Part shown: positions 51,149-59,829 of the stretch, piece after piece
How the letters are laid out: every line of letters starts with the position of its first letter
Numbering within the stretch: the stretch's first letter is position 1
From: Methanoculleus sediminis
Lineage (GTDB): Archaea > Halobacteriota > Methanomicrobia > Methanomicrobiales > Methanoculleaceae
Length of the DNA: 64,000 nucleotides
NCBI RefSeq assembly: GCF_001017125.1
Contig: NZ_JXOJ01000008.1
Location: 142,976-206,975, forward strand
Direction of reading: 5' to 3'
Notes under the pieces: generated by a model
What the model was told of the DNA's origin: nothing
The model's database searches: none
The model's input: only the letters and a program-made list of their open reading frames with translations
Program-made: the position numbers and the translations under genes

Positions 51149-53584
51149 TCACATCCCGAAATCAAAGAGCGTCGTCCGCGAGGGGTCGACGTCGTGCCAG
51201 TCCCACCCGAGCGGCTCGATGATCCGTGAGATAGGGCCTTTGAGCGTCTTCTCGAGCATCGTCTCCCAGTCGACGACGAACTCCGGCGGCACCTGATCGG
51301 CGTACTCGAAGCAGACCACGTCCGTCCGTGGGAACCTCGCCGTGACGTTCTTGATGTAGACCCGTTTGGGCTTGCTGCCACGCTTGAAGTCGGTCCCGAG
51401 ATGCTCGTTCGAGTACTTGGCGCCCCGGATGTGGGCGTCGTCGTTCTCGTAACTATCGAGGCTCTTCCCGATACCGCCCGGAATGCCGGCCTCGTCGAGC
51501 GAGTACTCCCCCCGGCGGTACTTTCGGATGACGTCGCGGAGATACGCCTGCACGTCGCTGAACGCGTCCCCGCGAAGGATCATCTCGATGACGGCGCGCT
51601 GCACCTCCCGCGTGATCTGCGGGGAGTCGCTCCGCCGGATCTCGAAGCCGACGACGTCCACCTCGTCGACGTCCTTGCCCTCCTTCCAGACCAGGTGCCC
51701 CGCGTAGCGCTTCTTCTTGCCTGCCTGGAAGAAGCGGCGGTAGACCTTCTCGAACTTGATGGAGAAGTAATGCGTATCGGCGTTCAGTTCGGTCTTCGCG
51801 AAGTCGCCGTAGCTCGCGTTCAGTTTCGCCTCGATATCCCTCGCACGTGCGATCGTCGCCTCGAGGTCGCCCGGGGGAACCTGCACCATACAGGAGTCGG
51901 TGTCGCCGTAGAGGACGGTGTAGCCGAGGTTGGTGATGATATCGCGGGTGTGCCTGATGATCGCCCGGCCGACCGACGTGACGGCAGACCCGATCTCGCG
52001 GTCGTAGAGCCTGAACCGGGTGTAGCCCGAGACCCCGTAGTAGGAGTTCATGATCACCTTCAGGACGTTCTGCTGGAGGTCGTAGAGGACGTACTCCGGC
52101 GACCCGAAGGGGTAAAGGTTTCGGAGGCGCTTGCGCTCGTCCCGCTCCTCGAGGAGTTCCGCGATGATGCTCCTCGTCAACCCGTCCGGCTCCCGGGAGA
52201 ACCGGATGCCGTTCGGCGCCCGCAGTTCGCCGTCCGGGTTCTTCGTCTCGGGCGAGGCGTTGATCGTCATCATCGCCATCGGGTAGAGCGATTTCAGGTC
52301 GAGAACCACCACGTTCTCCCGGAGGCCGGTCGCGGGCTCAAAGACGGTCGCTCCCTCGAACTCGTCGCCGGCGGCGAGCCCTTTTGATGGGAGGACGAAC
52401 GTGCCCGACGCCTTCCGCAGGACGTAGATGTCGATGACGTTCGAGGAGTTCAGCGTCCGGTCGAGCGGGCATCCGACGTACCGGGCAATCTCCCGGTAGA
52501 ACTCGATGATGTTGTTCTTTTGATCGATCCCGACGCAGAGCTCGACGTCGCGGTAGTTGTACTCCACGAGCCGCTTCGGATCCGACCGCCAGAGTCCGGT
52601 GATCGTCCCGGTGTAGCGGACCTTCGTCACCCCGAGTTCCTCTTCGGCGATTGCATCGAGCCGGTAGGACTCCTTCTGCGCCTGGTGCATCTTCCGGTAG
52701 GCGCCGAGGAGATCGAAGATCGAGCGACCCCGGACGGCGTTCCGCTCGGTCTGTCCGGGGATACGGGCGAGGTCTTCGGCCCTGAGGCCGAGCGCCGCCA
52801 TCCGCTTCACGATGTAGGGGATATCGAAATCCACGAAGTTCCAGCCCGAGAGGATATCCGGGTCGCGCTCCCCGATGTAGGCGGCGAGCCCCTTGAGCAT
52901 CGAGACCTCGTCGGGGTACCGGACGACCCGGTGCCGCTCGCCGACAGAGAGGCCGGGCACGTCGCCCGCCGCCCCGCCGGGCTGCCAGAGGAGCGTCGTG
53001 TAGTCGTCGTCGAACGAGTCCCAGCAGGTGACGCAGATGATCGGGTCGCGTTCGGGCTCGGGAAACCCCTGCTCGTCCACGCACTCGATGTCCATGATGC
53101 AGGTGCGGGCCGGAGCCTTGATCTCGGCCGGCGCGAGTTCGCGGTAGTCCACCGTGGATACACCGGCAGGAAGGTCCATCCCGGCGGAGAGGCCGCAGTC
53201 GATCATGAACCGGGTGGCGAACGGGATATCGGCTTCGAAGTGCAGGAATCGGTCACGGACCTCGCGGACGTCGCCGGGACGCCGGGTGTAGAGCCGCCGG
53301 AGCGGCTCTCCGCGGATGGAGCGGTAGGTCGTGTCCGGCTCAAGTTCGACCCCCTGCGGGAGGGGCGCCGTCTCCACCTGCCCGGCGGGCGCGTAGAAGT
53401 AGGGGCGAAAGCCGGTCACGTCGATCCGGACCGCCTTCCCCGAGGCGTCCCGGCCGAAGACGTGGATGACCGGGATCTCGAACCCGACCCCGGTGCTGTA
53501 CTCCACCTGGTGGATGCCGATCCGGGCTTTCCCGAACTCCTCCAGCGTTGCCGGAACGCTCATCCCGGGTACCCGGTCAGCCAT
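51149..53584 (-). CDS. polB: DNA polymerase, family B
   Basis: 811-residue archaeal replicative/repair polymerase. 3'-5' exonuclease motifs: Exo I MDIECVD (Asp174/Glu176), Exo II WNFVDFDIPY, Exo III YNYRDVEL. Polymerase motifs: A SLYPMAM, B NSYYGVSGY, C YGDTDS (residues 559-564). The A motif matches the euryarchaeal PMAM variant. ATG 53584 has GGAGG before it and lies 8 bp inside the end of the malate dehydrogenase gene; the longer open frame runs over that gene. Confidence 0.96.
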   Translation of the reverse strand: MADRVPGMSVPATLEEFGKARIGIHQVEYSTGVGFEIPVIHVFGRDASGKAVRIDVTGFRPYFYAPAGQVETAPLPQGVELEPDTTYRSIRGEPLRRLYTRRPGDVREVRDRFLHFEADIPFATRFMIDCGLSAGMDLPAGVSTVDYRELAPAEIKAPARTCIMDIECVDEQGFPEPERDPIICVTCWDSFDDDYTTLLWQPGGAAGDVPGLSVGERHRVVRYPDEVSMLKGLAAYIGERDPDILSGWNFVDFDIPYIVKRMAALGLRAEDLARIPGQTERNAVRGRSIFDLLGAYRKMHQAQKESYRLDAIAEEELGVTKVRYTGTITGLWRSDPKRLVEYNYRDVELCVGIDQKNNIIEFYREIARYVGCPLDRTLNSSNVIDIYVLRKASGTFVLPSKGLAAGDEFEGATVFEPATGLRENVVVLDLKSLYPMAMMTINASPETKNPDGELRAPNGIRFSREPDGLTRSIIAELLEERDERKRLRNLYPFGSPEYVLYDLQQNVLKVIMNSYYGVSGYTRFRLYDREIGSAVTSVGRAIIRHTRDIITNLGYTVLYGDTDSCMVQVPPGDLEATIARARDIEAKLNASYGDFAKTELNADTHYFSIKFEKVYRRFFQAGKKKRYAGHLVWKEGKDVDEVDVVGFEIRRSDSPQITREVQRAVIEMILRGDAFSDVQAYLRDVIRKYRRGEYSLDEAGIPGGIGKSLDSYENDDAHIRGAKYSNEHLGTDFKRGSKPKRVYIKNVTARFPRTDVVCFEYADQVPPEFVVDWETMLEKTLKGPISRIIEPLGWDWHDVDPSRTTLFDFGM

Positions 53585-54443
53585 CGAACCTCCTCGAGAG
53601 GTCTCTGACGAACGCTCCCGCCTCCGCCATCTTCGCGGACTCCCAGGGATCGAGTTCCCACTCCTCGATACCGATGACGCCCTCGCGGCCGATCCGGGCG
53701 GGGACGCCGAGGGAGCAGCCGGAGAGACCGTATTCGCCGTCGAGAACGCACGAGCAGGGGAGCACCTCGCGCCGGTCTTCGAGGATCGCACGGATCAGCA
53801 TGGCGATGTGGTATGCGGGTCCGAAGACCGTCCCTCCTTTGCCGCGGATCACCTCCATGCTCGCCCCCCGCATCCGGGAGAGGATTGCTTCCCGCTCTCT
53901 GGTATCGACGTCGCTGCCGGTCTTTGAGAAGACCGGCACCTGGCGGTCGCCGTGCTCCCCGAGCACCCAGGCCGGCCCGCCGATCCCCGCCTCGCGAAGG
54001 AAACCGGCAAACCGTGCGCTGTCGAGCTGGCCGCCGAAACCGATGCACCGCTGCCGGTCGACGCCCATCATCTTCCAGAGGCCGTAGTTGTTCGCGTCCA
54101 TCGGGTTCGTGACGGAGACGACGACACCGGGGAACCCCTGCAGGAGCTCGCTGCACCGCTTCGCCACCGGGATATTGGCCTCGAGGAGGTCGGCCCGGGT
54201 CCTGATATCCGGTGTCCTCGGGGTGCCCGCCGCAAAGACGAATATATCGGCATCCCGCATCGCCGCCGTTTCGGTGGAGACCGCGACGTCGATACCCGTG
54301 TGCTGCAGGTCGAGCACCTGCGCCCGGAGGAGGGGCTCGTATACGTCGTAGACGACGATCTCGTCTACGAGACCGAGCGCGGCGGAGAGGAACGCCGTCT
54401 CGCCCCCCACCTTTCCGACGCCCAAGATTGCAAGCGAGGTCAT
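53577..54443 (-). CDS. mdh: Malate dehydrogenase (LDH-like type)
   Basis: Interconverts oxaloacetate and malate with NAD(P)H; with the fumarase at 3.4-4.8 kb it feeds the reductive TCA branch. 288 residues. Rossmann start LGVGKVGGE, Asp at the end of the second strand (VYDVYEP, so NAD likely), AGTPRTPDIRTRADLL with the substrate Arg, VTNPMD, and catalytic His164 in GEHGD. PolB overlaps its 3' end. Confidence 0.9.
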   Translation of the reverse strand: MTSLAILGVGKVGGETAFLSAALGLVDEIVVYDVYEPLLRAQVLDLQHTGIDVAVSTETAAMRDADIFVFAAGTPRTPDIRTRADLLEANIPVAKRCSELLQGFPGVVVSVTNPMDANNYGLWKMMGVDRQRCIGFGGQLDSARFAGFLREAGIGGPAWVLGEHGDRQVPVFSKTGSDVDTREREAILSRMRGASMEVIRGKGGTVFGPAYHIAMLIRAILEDRREVLPCSCVLDGEYGLSGCSLGVPARIGREGVIGIEEWELDPWESAKMAEAGAFVRDLSRRFDG

Positions 54444-54617
54444 AGTATCGGTCCTGATCAGAGTAATGATATAGGTTTATGCGCGCAAAGAGGCTCCCGA
54501 CTGCACGGAGAATAACGATCCGGCGGGGAAAAGAGCCTTCTTACCGCCTCCCGTGCCGGTACCCGGGCTCCGGAGAGCGGAGTACATACCTTCCTGTCAG
54601 TACACTTGGCGCGAGAG

Positions 54618-54627
54618 TATAATAATA
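54618..54627 (+). promoter_or_regulatory. TATA box of pyrDK
   Basis: TATAATAATA about 27 nt (centre) before ATG 54649; no Shine-Dalgarno, so the mRNA is probably leaderless. Confidence 0.55.
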
Positions 54628-54648
54628 CCCTGCTCCCACCTTTTTTCA

Positions 54649-55536
54649 ATGGTTGCGCTTTATCCAGGCCCCGTCGAGGTCGGCGGCATCCGGTTGAGGA
54701 ACCACCTCCTGCTCGCGGCCGGCATCCTCGGTACCACCGGGGCGTCGCTCGCCCGTATCCTCGCGAACGGTGCAGGCGGCGTGGTCACGAAATCCATCGG
54801 CCCGAGCCCGAAAGAAGGGCACCCCGGCCCCTGCCTGGTCGTGGTCGACGGCGGCATCATCAATGCGATGGGCCTCCCGAACCCCTCGGCCGCGTTTGTG
54901 GACGAACTGGCCTCTCTCGCGGGCGAGCCGGTGATCGTGAGCATCTTCGGGGGGACGCCGGAAGAGTTCCGGACGGTCGCCGGGTGGTTCGCCGGGAAGG
55001 CCTCCGGGCTCGAACTGAACCTCTCCTGCCCCCATGCAGAAGGCTACGGGGCGGCCATCGGGAGCGACCCGGCCCTCGTGCAGGAGTGCACCCGGGCGGT
55101 GGCCTCCCTCGGGGTTCCGACCTGGGTGAAACTCACCCCGAATGTCGCCGATATCGCCGAGATCGGGGCGGCAGCGGAGCGCGGCGGGGCGGACGCGATC
55201 GTCGCGGTCAACACCGTGAAAGCGATGCGAATCTCGACGGCGCTCCGGCGGCCGGTGCTCGGGAACCGGTTCGGCGGGCTCTCGGGGAAGGCCATCTTCC
55301 CCGTCGCCGTCCGGTGCGTCTACGACCTCTACGAGGCATGCTCCATCCCCATTGTCGGGTGCGGCGGGGTCTCCACCGCCGACAACGTCGTCGAGATGAT
55401 GATGGCCGGAGCAAGCGCCGTCGAGATCGGGAGCGCGGTCATCGACGATATCGGCATCTTTGCAGCGATTGCAGACGACCTCTATAGCCTCGACGGCATC
55501 GACGCGGGCGAGATCGTGGGGTGCGCCCATGCATGA
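54649..55536 (+). CDS. pyrD: Dihydroorotate dehydrogenase, catalytic subunit (class 1B)
   Basis: FMN enzyme oxidising dihydroorotate to orotate in UMP synthesis; the class 1B form passes electrons through PyrK to NAD or ferredoxin. 295 residues. NPLGLP-like substrate loop appears as MGLPNPS; ELNLSCPH has the catalytic Cys; KLTPNVAD and GCGGVSTADNV bind FMN phosphate. ATG 54649 follows the TATA box at leaderless distance. 8-nt overlap with pyrK. Confidence 0.94.
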   Translation: MVALYPGPVEVGGIRLRNHLLLAAGILGTTGASLARILANGAGGVVTKSIGPSPKEGHPGPCLVVVDGGIINAMGLPNPSAAFVDELASLAGEPVIVSIFGGTPEEFRTVAGWFAGKASGLELNLSCPHAEGYGAAIGSDPALVQECTRAVASLGVPTWVKLTPNVADIAEIGAAAERGGADAIVAVNTVKAMRISTALRRPVLGNRFGGLSGKAIFPVAVRCVYDLYEACSIPIVGCGGVSTADNVVEMMMAGASAVEIGSAVIDDIGIFAAIADDLYSLDGIDAGEIVGCAHA

Positions 55537-56293
55537 GCAGATGCCTGCAGGGGTTACGATAACGGAGATCGTCGAGGAGACGCCGTCGATCAGGACGTTC
55601 GTCTTCGACCGCGAGATTGAAGCGCGGCCGGGCCAGTTCGTGATGGTCTGGGTGCCGGGCGTGGACGAGGTCCCGATGGCCCTCTCTTCTCCGTTCTCGA
55701 TCACCGTCCAGAAGGTCGGGGACGCGACCGCCGCGCTCTTTGCGATGCACGAGGGCGACCGGATCGGTGTCAGGGGCCCTTACGGGAACGGGTTTGCCGT
55801 CTCCGGCAGAACGCTTGCCGTCGGCGGCGGTGTCGGTGCCTCCCCGCTCCTGCCGCTCGTCACGGCCGGGCTGGTGGACACCTTCCTCCTCGGCGCCAGG
55901 ACGGCCTCCGAACTCCTCTTCGAGAACAGGATACGCGGCGCGGCGACGCTGATGGTCGCGACCGACGACGGCACCGCCGGCCACCACGGGTTCGTGACGG
56001 AGCTCGTCTCGAGAGTCGATCTCGCCGACTTCGACCACATCTGCGTCTGCGGCCCCGAGATCATGATGACGGCGGTGCTCGCCGTTCTCGACCGTGAAGG
56101 ATGTGCCGAGCGGGGACTCTTCTCCCTCCACCGCTACATGAAGTGCGGTGTAGGCCTCTGCGGCTCGTGCTGCACCGACCCGCACGGCTTGCGGGTCTGC
56201 AGGGACGGCCCCGTCTTCTCCGGTGACGTCCTGCTCGATAGCGAGTTCGGGCATTACGCGCGCGACGCGAGCGGGAGCAGGCGCCGCATCTAG
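55529..56293 (+). CDS. pyrK: Dihydroorotate dehydrogenase electron-transfer subunit
   Basis: Flavin/[2Fe-2S] subunit partnered with PyrD. About 254 residues. FAD-binding ferredoxin-reductase domain (RPGQFVMVWVPG, SSPFSIT), the NAD-type CGPEIMM segment, and the C-terminal cluster cysteines in KCGVGLCGSCC...VCRDGP. ATG 55529 lies in the end of pyrD; ATG 55541 also possible. Confidence 0.94.
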   Translation: MHEQMPAGVTITEIVEETPSIRTFVFDREIEARPGQFVMVWVPGVDEVPMALSSPFSITVQKVGDATAALFAMHEGDRIGVRGPYGNGFAVSGRTLAVGGGVGASPLLPLVTAGLVDTFLLGARTASELLFENRIRGAATLMVATDDGTAGHHGFVTELVSRVDLADFDHICVCGPEIMMTAVLAVLDREGCAERGLFSLHRYMKCGVGLCGSCCTDPHGLRVCRDGPVFSGDVLLDSEFGHYARDASGSRRRI

Positions 56294-56320
56294 TGCGCCC
56301 ATCCTGCAGAAAAGAGTGGA

Positions 56321-57541
56321 TCAGGCCAGGAAGTTTTCCTGGGGTTCAAAGAGAAGGGAGATGATGTTCTCCACCCACCCGTACACCCTTGAGGTTATCG
56401 GGACTTCTTCCCGGGCATCGGCGCTTACTCCCGCCATACCCGTACTGGTGTTCCCGGGTTCCGGAGGAACGGTCACGCCGACCGTCACGTTGGCCGACGG
56501 TTCGGTCTCGTTGATCGCAGCCTCCGGCGGATTCCAGGTCTCGATCAGGTCAGGATCGTTTGTGAAGAGACGGATCGACCGATCGCCCTCGCCGCCCCCG
56601 ACGACGAGGAACGAACCTTCGGGGGTCACGGCAACGGATTCCGCACGGCCCTTGAGGGCGATCTTCTGGACCTCGGCTCCCGTGCGGTCGAGAACGTGGA
56701 TCGTCTTGCCGGATGCAGCGAAGATCCTGTCAGCCTCGTTCGTCAGAGCCGTCGAGACGACGGCATCCCCCACGGGATATTTCCAGAGGTGCTCGCCCTC
56801 CCCCGTGGAGAGATAGAGGCACCGGTCGACCGAACCGGCCGCCACGAACCGTCCGTCGGGGGTGAGGTCAATCCCCCTCACCAGTTTGCCGGTTCCGTAA
56901 CTCCAGGACTCTCCTTCCCTGCTGTTGAGGAGGTAGACCCCCTGGTTATCGCAGCCGATCGCGATCCTGCGGCCGTTCTCCGATATCGCGAGATCGTAGC
57001 TGTCGGTCCCCATATCGTAGTCCCAGAGCTGCTTCTTGTTCCGGTCGAAGATGTAGACCGCACCGTTGTCACAGCCGGCGGCGACATACATCCCGTTCGA
57101 GGAGAGATCCACGGAACGGTAGACGAACGTCGTCTTCTCGGTCCAGAGCAGGCCCCCTTCCCCGTCATAGAGATAGAGTTTGTCCGCAGCAACCCCTATT
57201 CGCGACCCTTCCGGCGATATTCCGACGCTGTTCACACGTCCGCCGACAGAGGCCTTCCAGAGGACGTTTCCCTGCTGGTCGAGAACGTACACCACGGAGT
57301 CTGCAGAGGCGACGATCGTAGAACCGTCGTGCGTGACCGCCACGGAACTGACAGGACCGTTGGCCCCCAATCCCCAGACCGGAACATACTCCCCCTCGTC
57401 CGCGGAAACAACCCCGCACAGGGCAGCGATAAGGCAGCAGCACAGCAGGAGCACCGTCCTGACACGCCCGGAATTTGCTATCCGGGAATACGCCCGGGCC
57501 CTGAAGGTAGAACTGGATGAAGTCACTTCCCCCGATGACAT
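56321..57541 (-). CDS. Exported beta-propeller (WD40/PQQ-like) protein
   Basis: 406 residues. Hydrophobic signal/anchor at about 29-47 (VLLLCCCLIAALCG). Then about eight ~40-residue blades of the form SVAVTHDGSTIVASADSVVYVLDQQG, each with a Ser/Asp-G turn and final hydrophobic strand. The C-terminal tail has a Pro/Thr-rich stretch and a short hydrophobic end. A binding scaffold outside the cell is likely; ligand unknown. The start ATG 57541 sits exactly at the predicted start site of a strong TATA box. Confidence 0.8.
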   Translation of the reverse strand: MSSGEVTSSSSTFRARAYSRIANSGRVRTVLLLCCCLIAALCGVVSADEGEYVPVWGLGANGPVSSVAVTHDGSTIVASADSVVYVLDQQGNVLWKASVGGRVNSVGISPEGSRIGVAADKLYLYDGEGGLLWTEKTTFVYRSVDLSSNGMYVAAGCDNGAVYIFDRNKKQLWDYDMGTDSYDLAISENGRRIAIGCDNQGVYLLNSREGESWSYGTGKLVRGIDLTPDGRFVAAGSVDRCLYLSTGEGEHLWKYPVGDAVVSTALTNEADRIFAASGKTIHVLDRTGAEVQKIALKGRAESVAVTPEGSFLVVGGGEGDRSIRLFTNDPDLIETWNPPEAAINETEPSANVTVGVTVPPEPGNTSTGMAGVSADAREEVPITSRVYGWVENIISLLFEPQENFLA

Positions 57542-57558
57542 CAGGCCCTGATCCACAG

Positions 57559-57574
57559 ATATAATATATATATC
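57559..57574 (-). promoter_or_regulatory. TATA box of the exported propeller gene
   Basis: Minus-strand ATATATATATTATAT after CGAAAG. Its centre is about 26 nt from the ATG at 57541, giving a predicted leaderless mRNA. Confidence 0.6.
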
Positions 57575-57716
57575 TTTCGGGCAACGTTCCGCACCCGGGT
57601 TCCGGGACGGTTCTCCGGCTCCTGCCCGACCCCAATCAGAGGCGGCCGGAGGCTGCCGCGGTTTCGGGAATACCGGTAGAACATTCTGAGGATTCGGAAG
57701 GGGCGGAGCCGGAGAA

Positions 57717-57782
57717 CCCGCCTGCCGGGTCGCGAGGAAAGGATGGTTCACGACCGGAATGCTCGCAGGGACGGCAGGCGGG
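57717..57782. terminator. GC-rich inverted repeat downstream of mobA
   Basis: CCCGCCTGCCG (57717-57727) and its exact complement (57772-57782), 44-nt loop, 17 bp past the mobA stop on the minus strand. May mark the 3' end of the XPD-ogt-panE-mobA run. Confidence 0.4.
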
Positions 57783-57798
57783 GTGGTCCCCCGTCCGC

Positions 57799-58410
57799 TT
57801 ACGGGTCGTCGGTATCGCGTTCTGCCGCGGGATCGATCGACTCCAGGTCTTCGAGATTGTTGATATTCGTGAACGTCAGGAGACCCGGATCGATCTCGCG
57901 GATCTTCTCCATGCGGACGTACCGGGTATCGAGGCTCCAGATCATCGCCCGGAGCGAGAGCGACTCGTGCTCCTCCAGGTAGCCGAGCAGCGCGCTCCTC
58001 CGGTAGACTGCATGGAGCGGCTCGAGCATCTCGGCGTTCCAGCATGGTATGGCGGCATCGTAGCCGACGGCGGCATCGAAGAGCAGCCGGACCACCCCCG
58101 GGTGGATGCAGGGCATGTCGCAGGCGGCAACGAAGACGTACTCGCCGTGCACCGCGAGCGCCCCCGCGTGCAGGCCGCCGATGGGACCGAGACCTTTCCG
58201 GACGTCCGATATGCACCTGATATCCCCGAGATGGCCGAACCGCTCGCACTGCCCGGGATCCCGCGCGACGACCACGATCTCATCGACCGACTCCTTGAGG
58301 GTGTCGATGAGGCGGTCGATGAAGGTCTTGCCCCGGAACGTAAAGAAGTACTTCTCCCGCCCGCCGGCACGCCGTGCCGCTCCTCCGACAAGGACTATCG
58401 CAGATCGCAT
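57799..58410 (-). CDS. mobA: Molybdenum cofactor guanylyltransferase
   Basis: Adds GMP to molybdopterin to form the dinucleotide cofactor used by formate and formylmethanofuran dehydrogenases. 203 residues. N-terminal LVGGAARRAGGREK (GTP-binding loop, variant of LAGG-x-S-x-RMG), GLGPIGGLHAGAL and CDMPCIHP with the metal-binding Asp. Last gene of a likely four-gene run; panE is 18 bp upstream. Confidence 0.88.
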   Translation of the reverse strand: MRSAIVLVGGAARRAGGREKYFFTFRGKTFIDRLIDTLKESVDEIVVVARDPGQCERFGHLGDIRCISDVRKGLGPIGGLHAGALAVHGEYVFVAACDMPCIHPGVVRLLFDAAVGYDAAIPCWNAEMLEPLHAVYRRSALLGYLEEHESLSLRAMIWSLDTRYVRMEKIREIDPGLLTFTNINNLEDLESIDPAAERDTDDP

Positions 58411-58428
58411 GCTCCTCTCTCCCGGCCG

Positions 58429-59340
58429 TCAGAGCCGCTCCCGGAAGCGGATCAGTTCGGCGATGCAGGTGTTGTAAGGCGCACCGACGCCGTGTTTTTC
58501 GGCGAGCGCCGCTACCGCACCGTTCATGAAGTCGATCTCGGTCTTCCTCCCGCCGGCGATGTCCTGGAGCATCGACGAGTGGTGGGCGGCCGTCGCGGGG
58601 AGCTGGGTCGTCCGGAGATACTCGAGGTACGCCTCCGCCGTCTCCCAGGGGAGAGGGACGCCTTCGACTTTTGCCACCCGGTAAGCCTCCTCCACAATCG
58701 CGGCGACGACCGCCCATGCATGCGGATCGACGAGCGCGCCGTAGGGAACGTTCATGAGGGCGCCGAGCGGGTTTAACGCGCAGTTGTAGAGGGTCTTGCC
58801 CCAGATATCCGTCCGGATACTATCGGTCGCCTCCGCCCGGATACCGGCATCCCGGATGAGGGCGGCGAGGTCTTCTACCGCGTCGTCCGTGCCGGACGGG
58901 AACCGCCCGATCTTCATGGGCGCCGCCTCCACGGAGACGTGGACCGACGCATCGCCCCGCCACTCGAACCCGGTGATGATCATGGCGCCGACGACCCGGT
59001 CGGTGAACCGCGCGATGATCTCCTCGTTCCCGATGCCGTTCTGGAGGCTTATCACCTCGCGTCCCCCGATGGCGTCGGCGAACTGGCGGCAGATCGCCTC
59101 CGTATCGGTGGACTTTGCGGCGACGATGTAGTAGTCGGCGTCCCGCCACGCACCGGGGAGGTCCTCGGAGCAACTGAACCGGTATGTGCCCTCTCCCCAT
59201 ATGCCGGTCATCAGAAAGCCCCGTTCCCGTACCGCATCTGCGTGCCGCGTCCTCGCTACGGCGTGAACGTCCGCAATGCGGGACAACTTTGCGGCAACGG
59301 TCAGCCCGACCGCCCCGGCACCCAGGACCACGATCTTCAT
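58429..59340 (-). CDS. panE: 2-dehydropantoate 2-reductase
   Basis: NADPH-dependent ketopantoate reductase of CoA synthesis, 303 residues. GAGAVG at residues 7-12 is the nucleotide loop; SLQNGIGNEE is the family hallmark; KTLYNCALNPLGAL contains the catalytic Lys region. Archaea make CoA with this step; some use KARI-like enzymes instead. Lies between ogt and mobA. Confidence 0.9.
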   Translation of the reverse strand: MKIVVLGAGAVGLTVAAKLSRIADVHAVARTRHADAVRERGFLMTGIWGEGTYRFSCSEDLPGAWRDADYYIVAAKSTDTEAICRQFADAIGGREVISLQNGIGNEEIIARFTDRVVGAMIITGFEWRGDASVHVSVEAAPMKIGRFPSGTDDAVEDLAALIRDAGIRAEATDSIRTDIWGKTLYNCALNPLGALMNVPYGALVDPHAWAVVAAIVEEAYRVAKVEGVPLPWETAEAYLEYLRTTQLPATAAHHSSMLQDIAGGRKTEIDFMNGAVAALAEKHGVGAPYNTCIAELIRFRERL

Positions 59341-59361
59341 TTCGGTACTAGTATGGCGGAG

Positions 59362-59829
59362 TTACCTGTTAACTCCTCGCTTTTCCGGCGTGCAGACATC
59401 TCCCCGGCGTTCCATGCCAAGCAGGATCTCTTTGATCGCAAGATCGGGGGAGAACCCGCCCATGCCGGTCTTCGCGACGACCCGGTGGCAGGGCACCACG
59501 ATCGGGGTCGGGTTTCGGGCCATCGCCGCCCCGACCGCCCGGGGCGCGGTTCCGACCATCCGGGCAACCTCCCCGTAGGTGAGGGTCTCCCCGCAGGGGA
59601 TTGACCGGACGACACGATAGATCCTGGCAAAGGTCGAGTCGCCCTCGGTCGCGACGCTTCGGAGGGAGGAGAGGTCCGCCGGCCGCCCGGCACAGTAGCG
59701 CAGGATCTCTTCCGGAACCGATCCGGCGATGCCCTCACGTGCGAAACGCACCCGGTAGACGAGGTCGTCCTGCCATGCGACGTGGACGTGCCACAGCCCG
59801 AACCGGCACGACCCGGTCAGGATCGCCAT
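59362..59829 (-). CDS. ogt: Methylated-DNA--protein-cysteine methyltransferase
   Basis: Suicide repair protein that removes O6-alkyl groups from guanine. 155 residues. The acceptor Cys114 lies in VVPCHRVV; the helix-turn-helix region with the Arg finger (RAVGAAMARNP) precedes it. 13-nt overlap with the upstream XPD-like helicase; 21 bp to panE. Confidence 0.93.
   Translation of the reverse strand: MAILTGSCRFGLWHVHVAWQDDLVYRVRFAREGIAGSVPEEILRYCAGRPADLSSLRSVATEGDSTFARIYRVVRSIPCGETLTYGEVARMVGTAPRAVGAAMARNPTPIVVPCHRVVAKTGMGGFSPDLAIKEILLGMERRGDVCTPEKRGVNR

Noticed and set aside
51149-53584. PolB motif A reads SLYPMAM rather than the common SLYPS
   Set aside because: This variant is, as I recall, the usual form in many euryarchaeal B-family polymerases; not a lesion.
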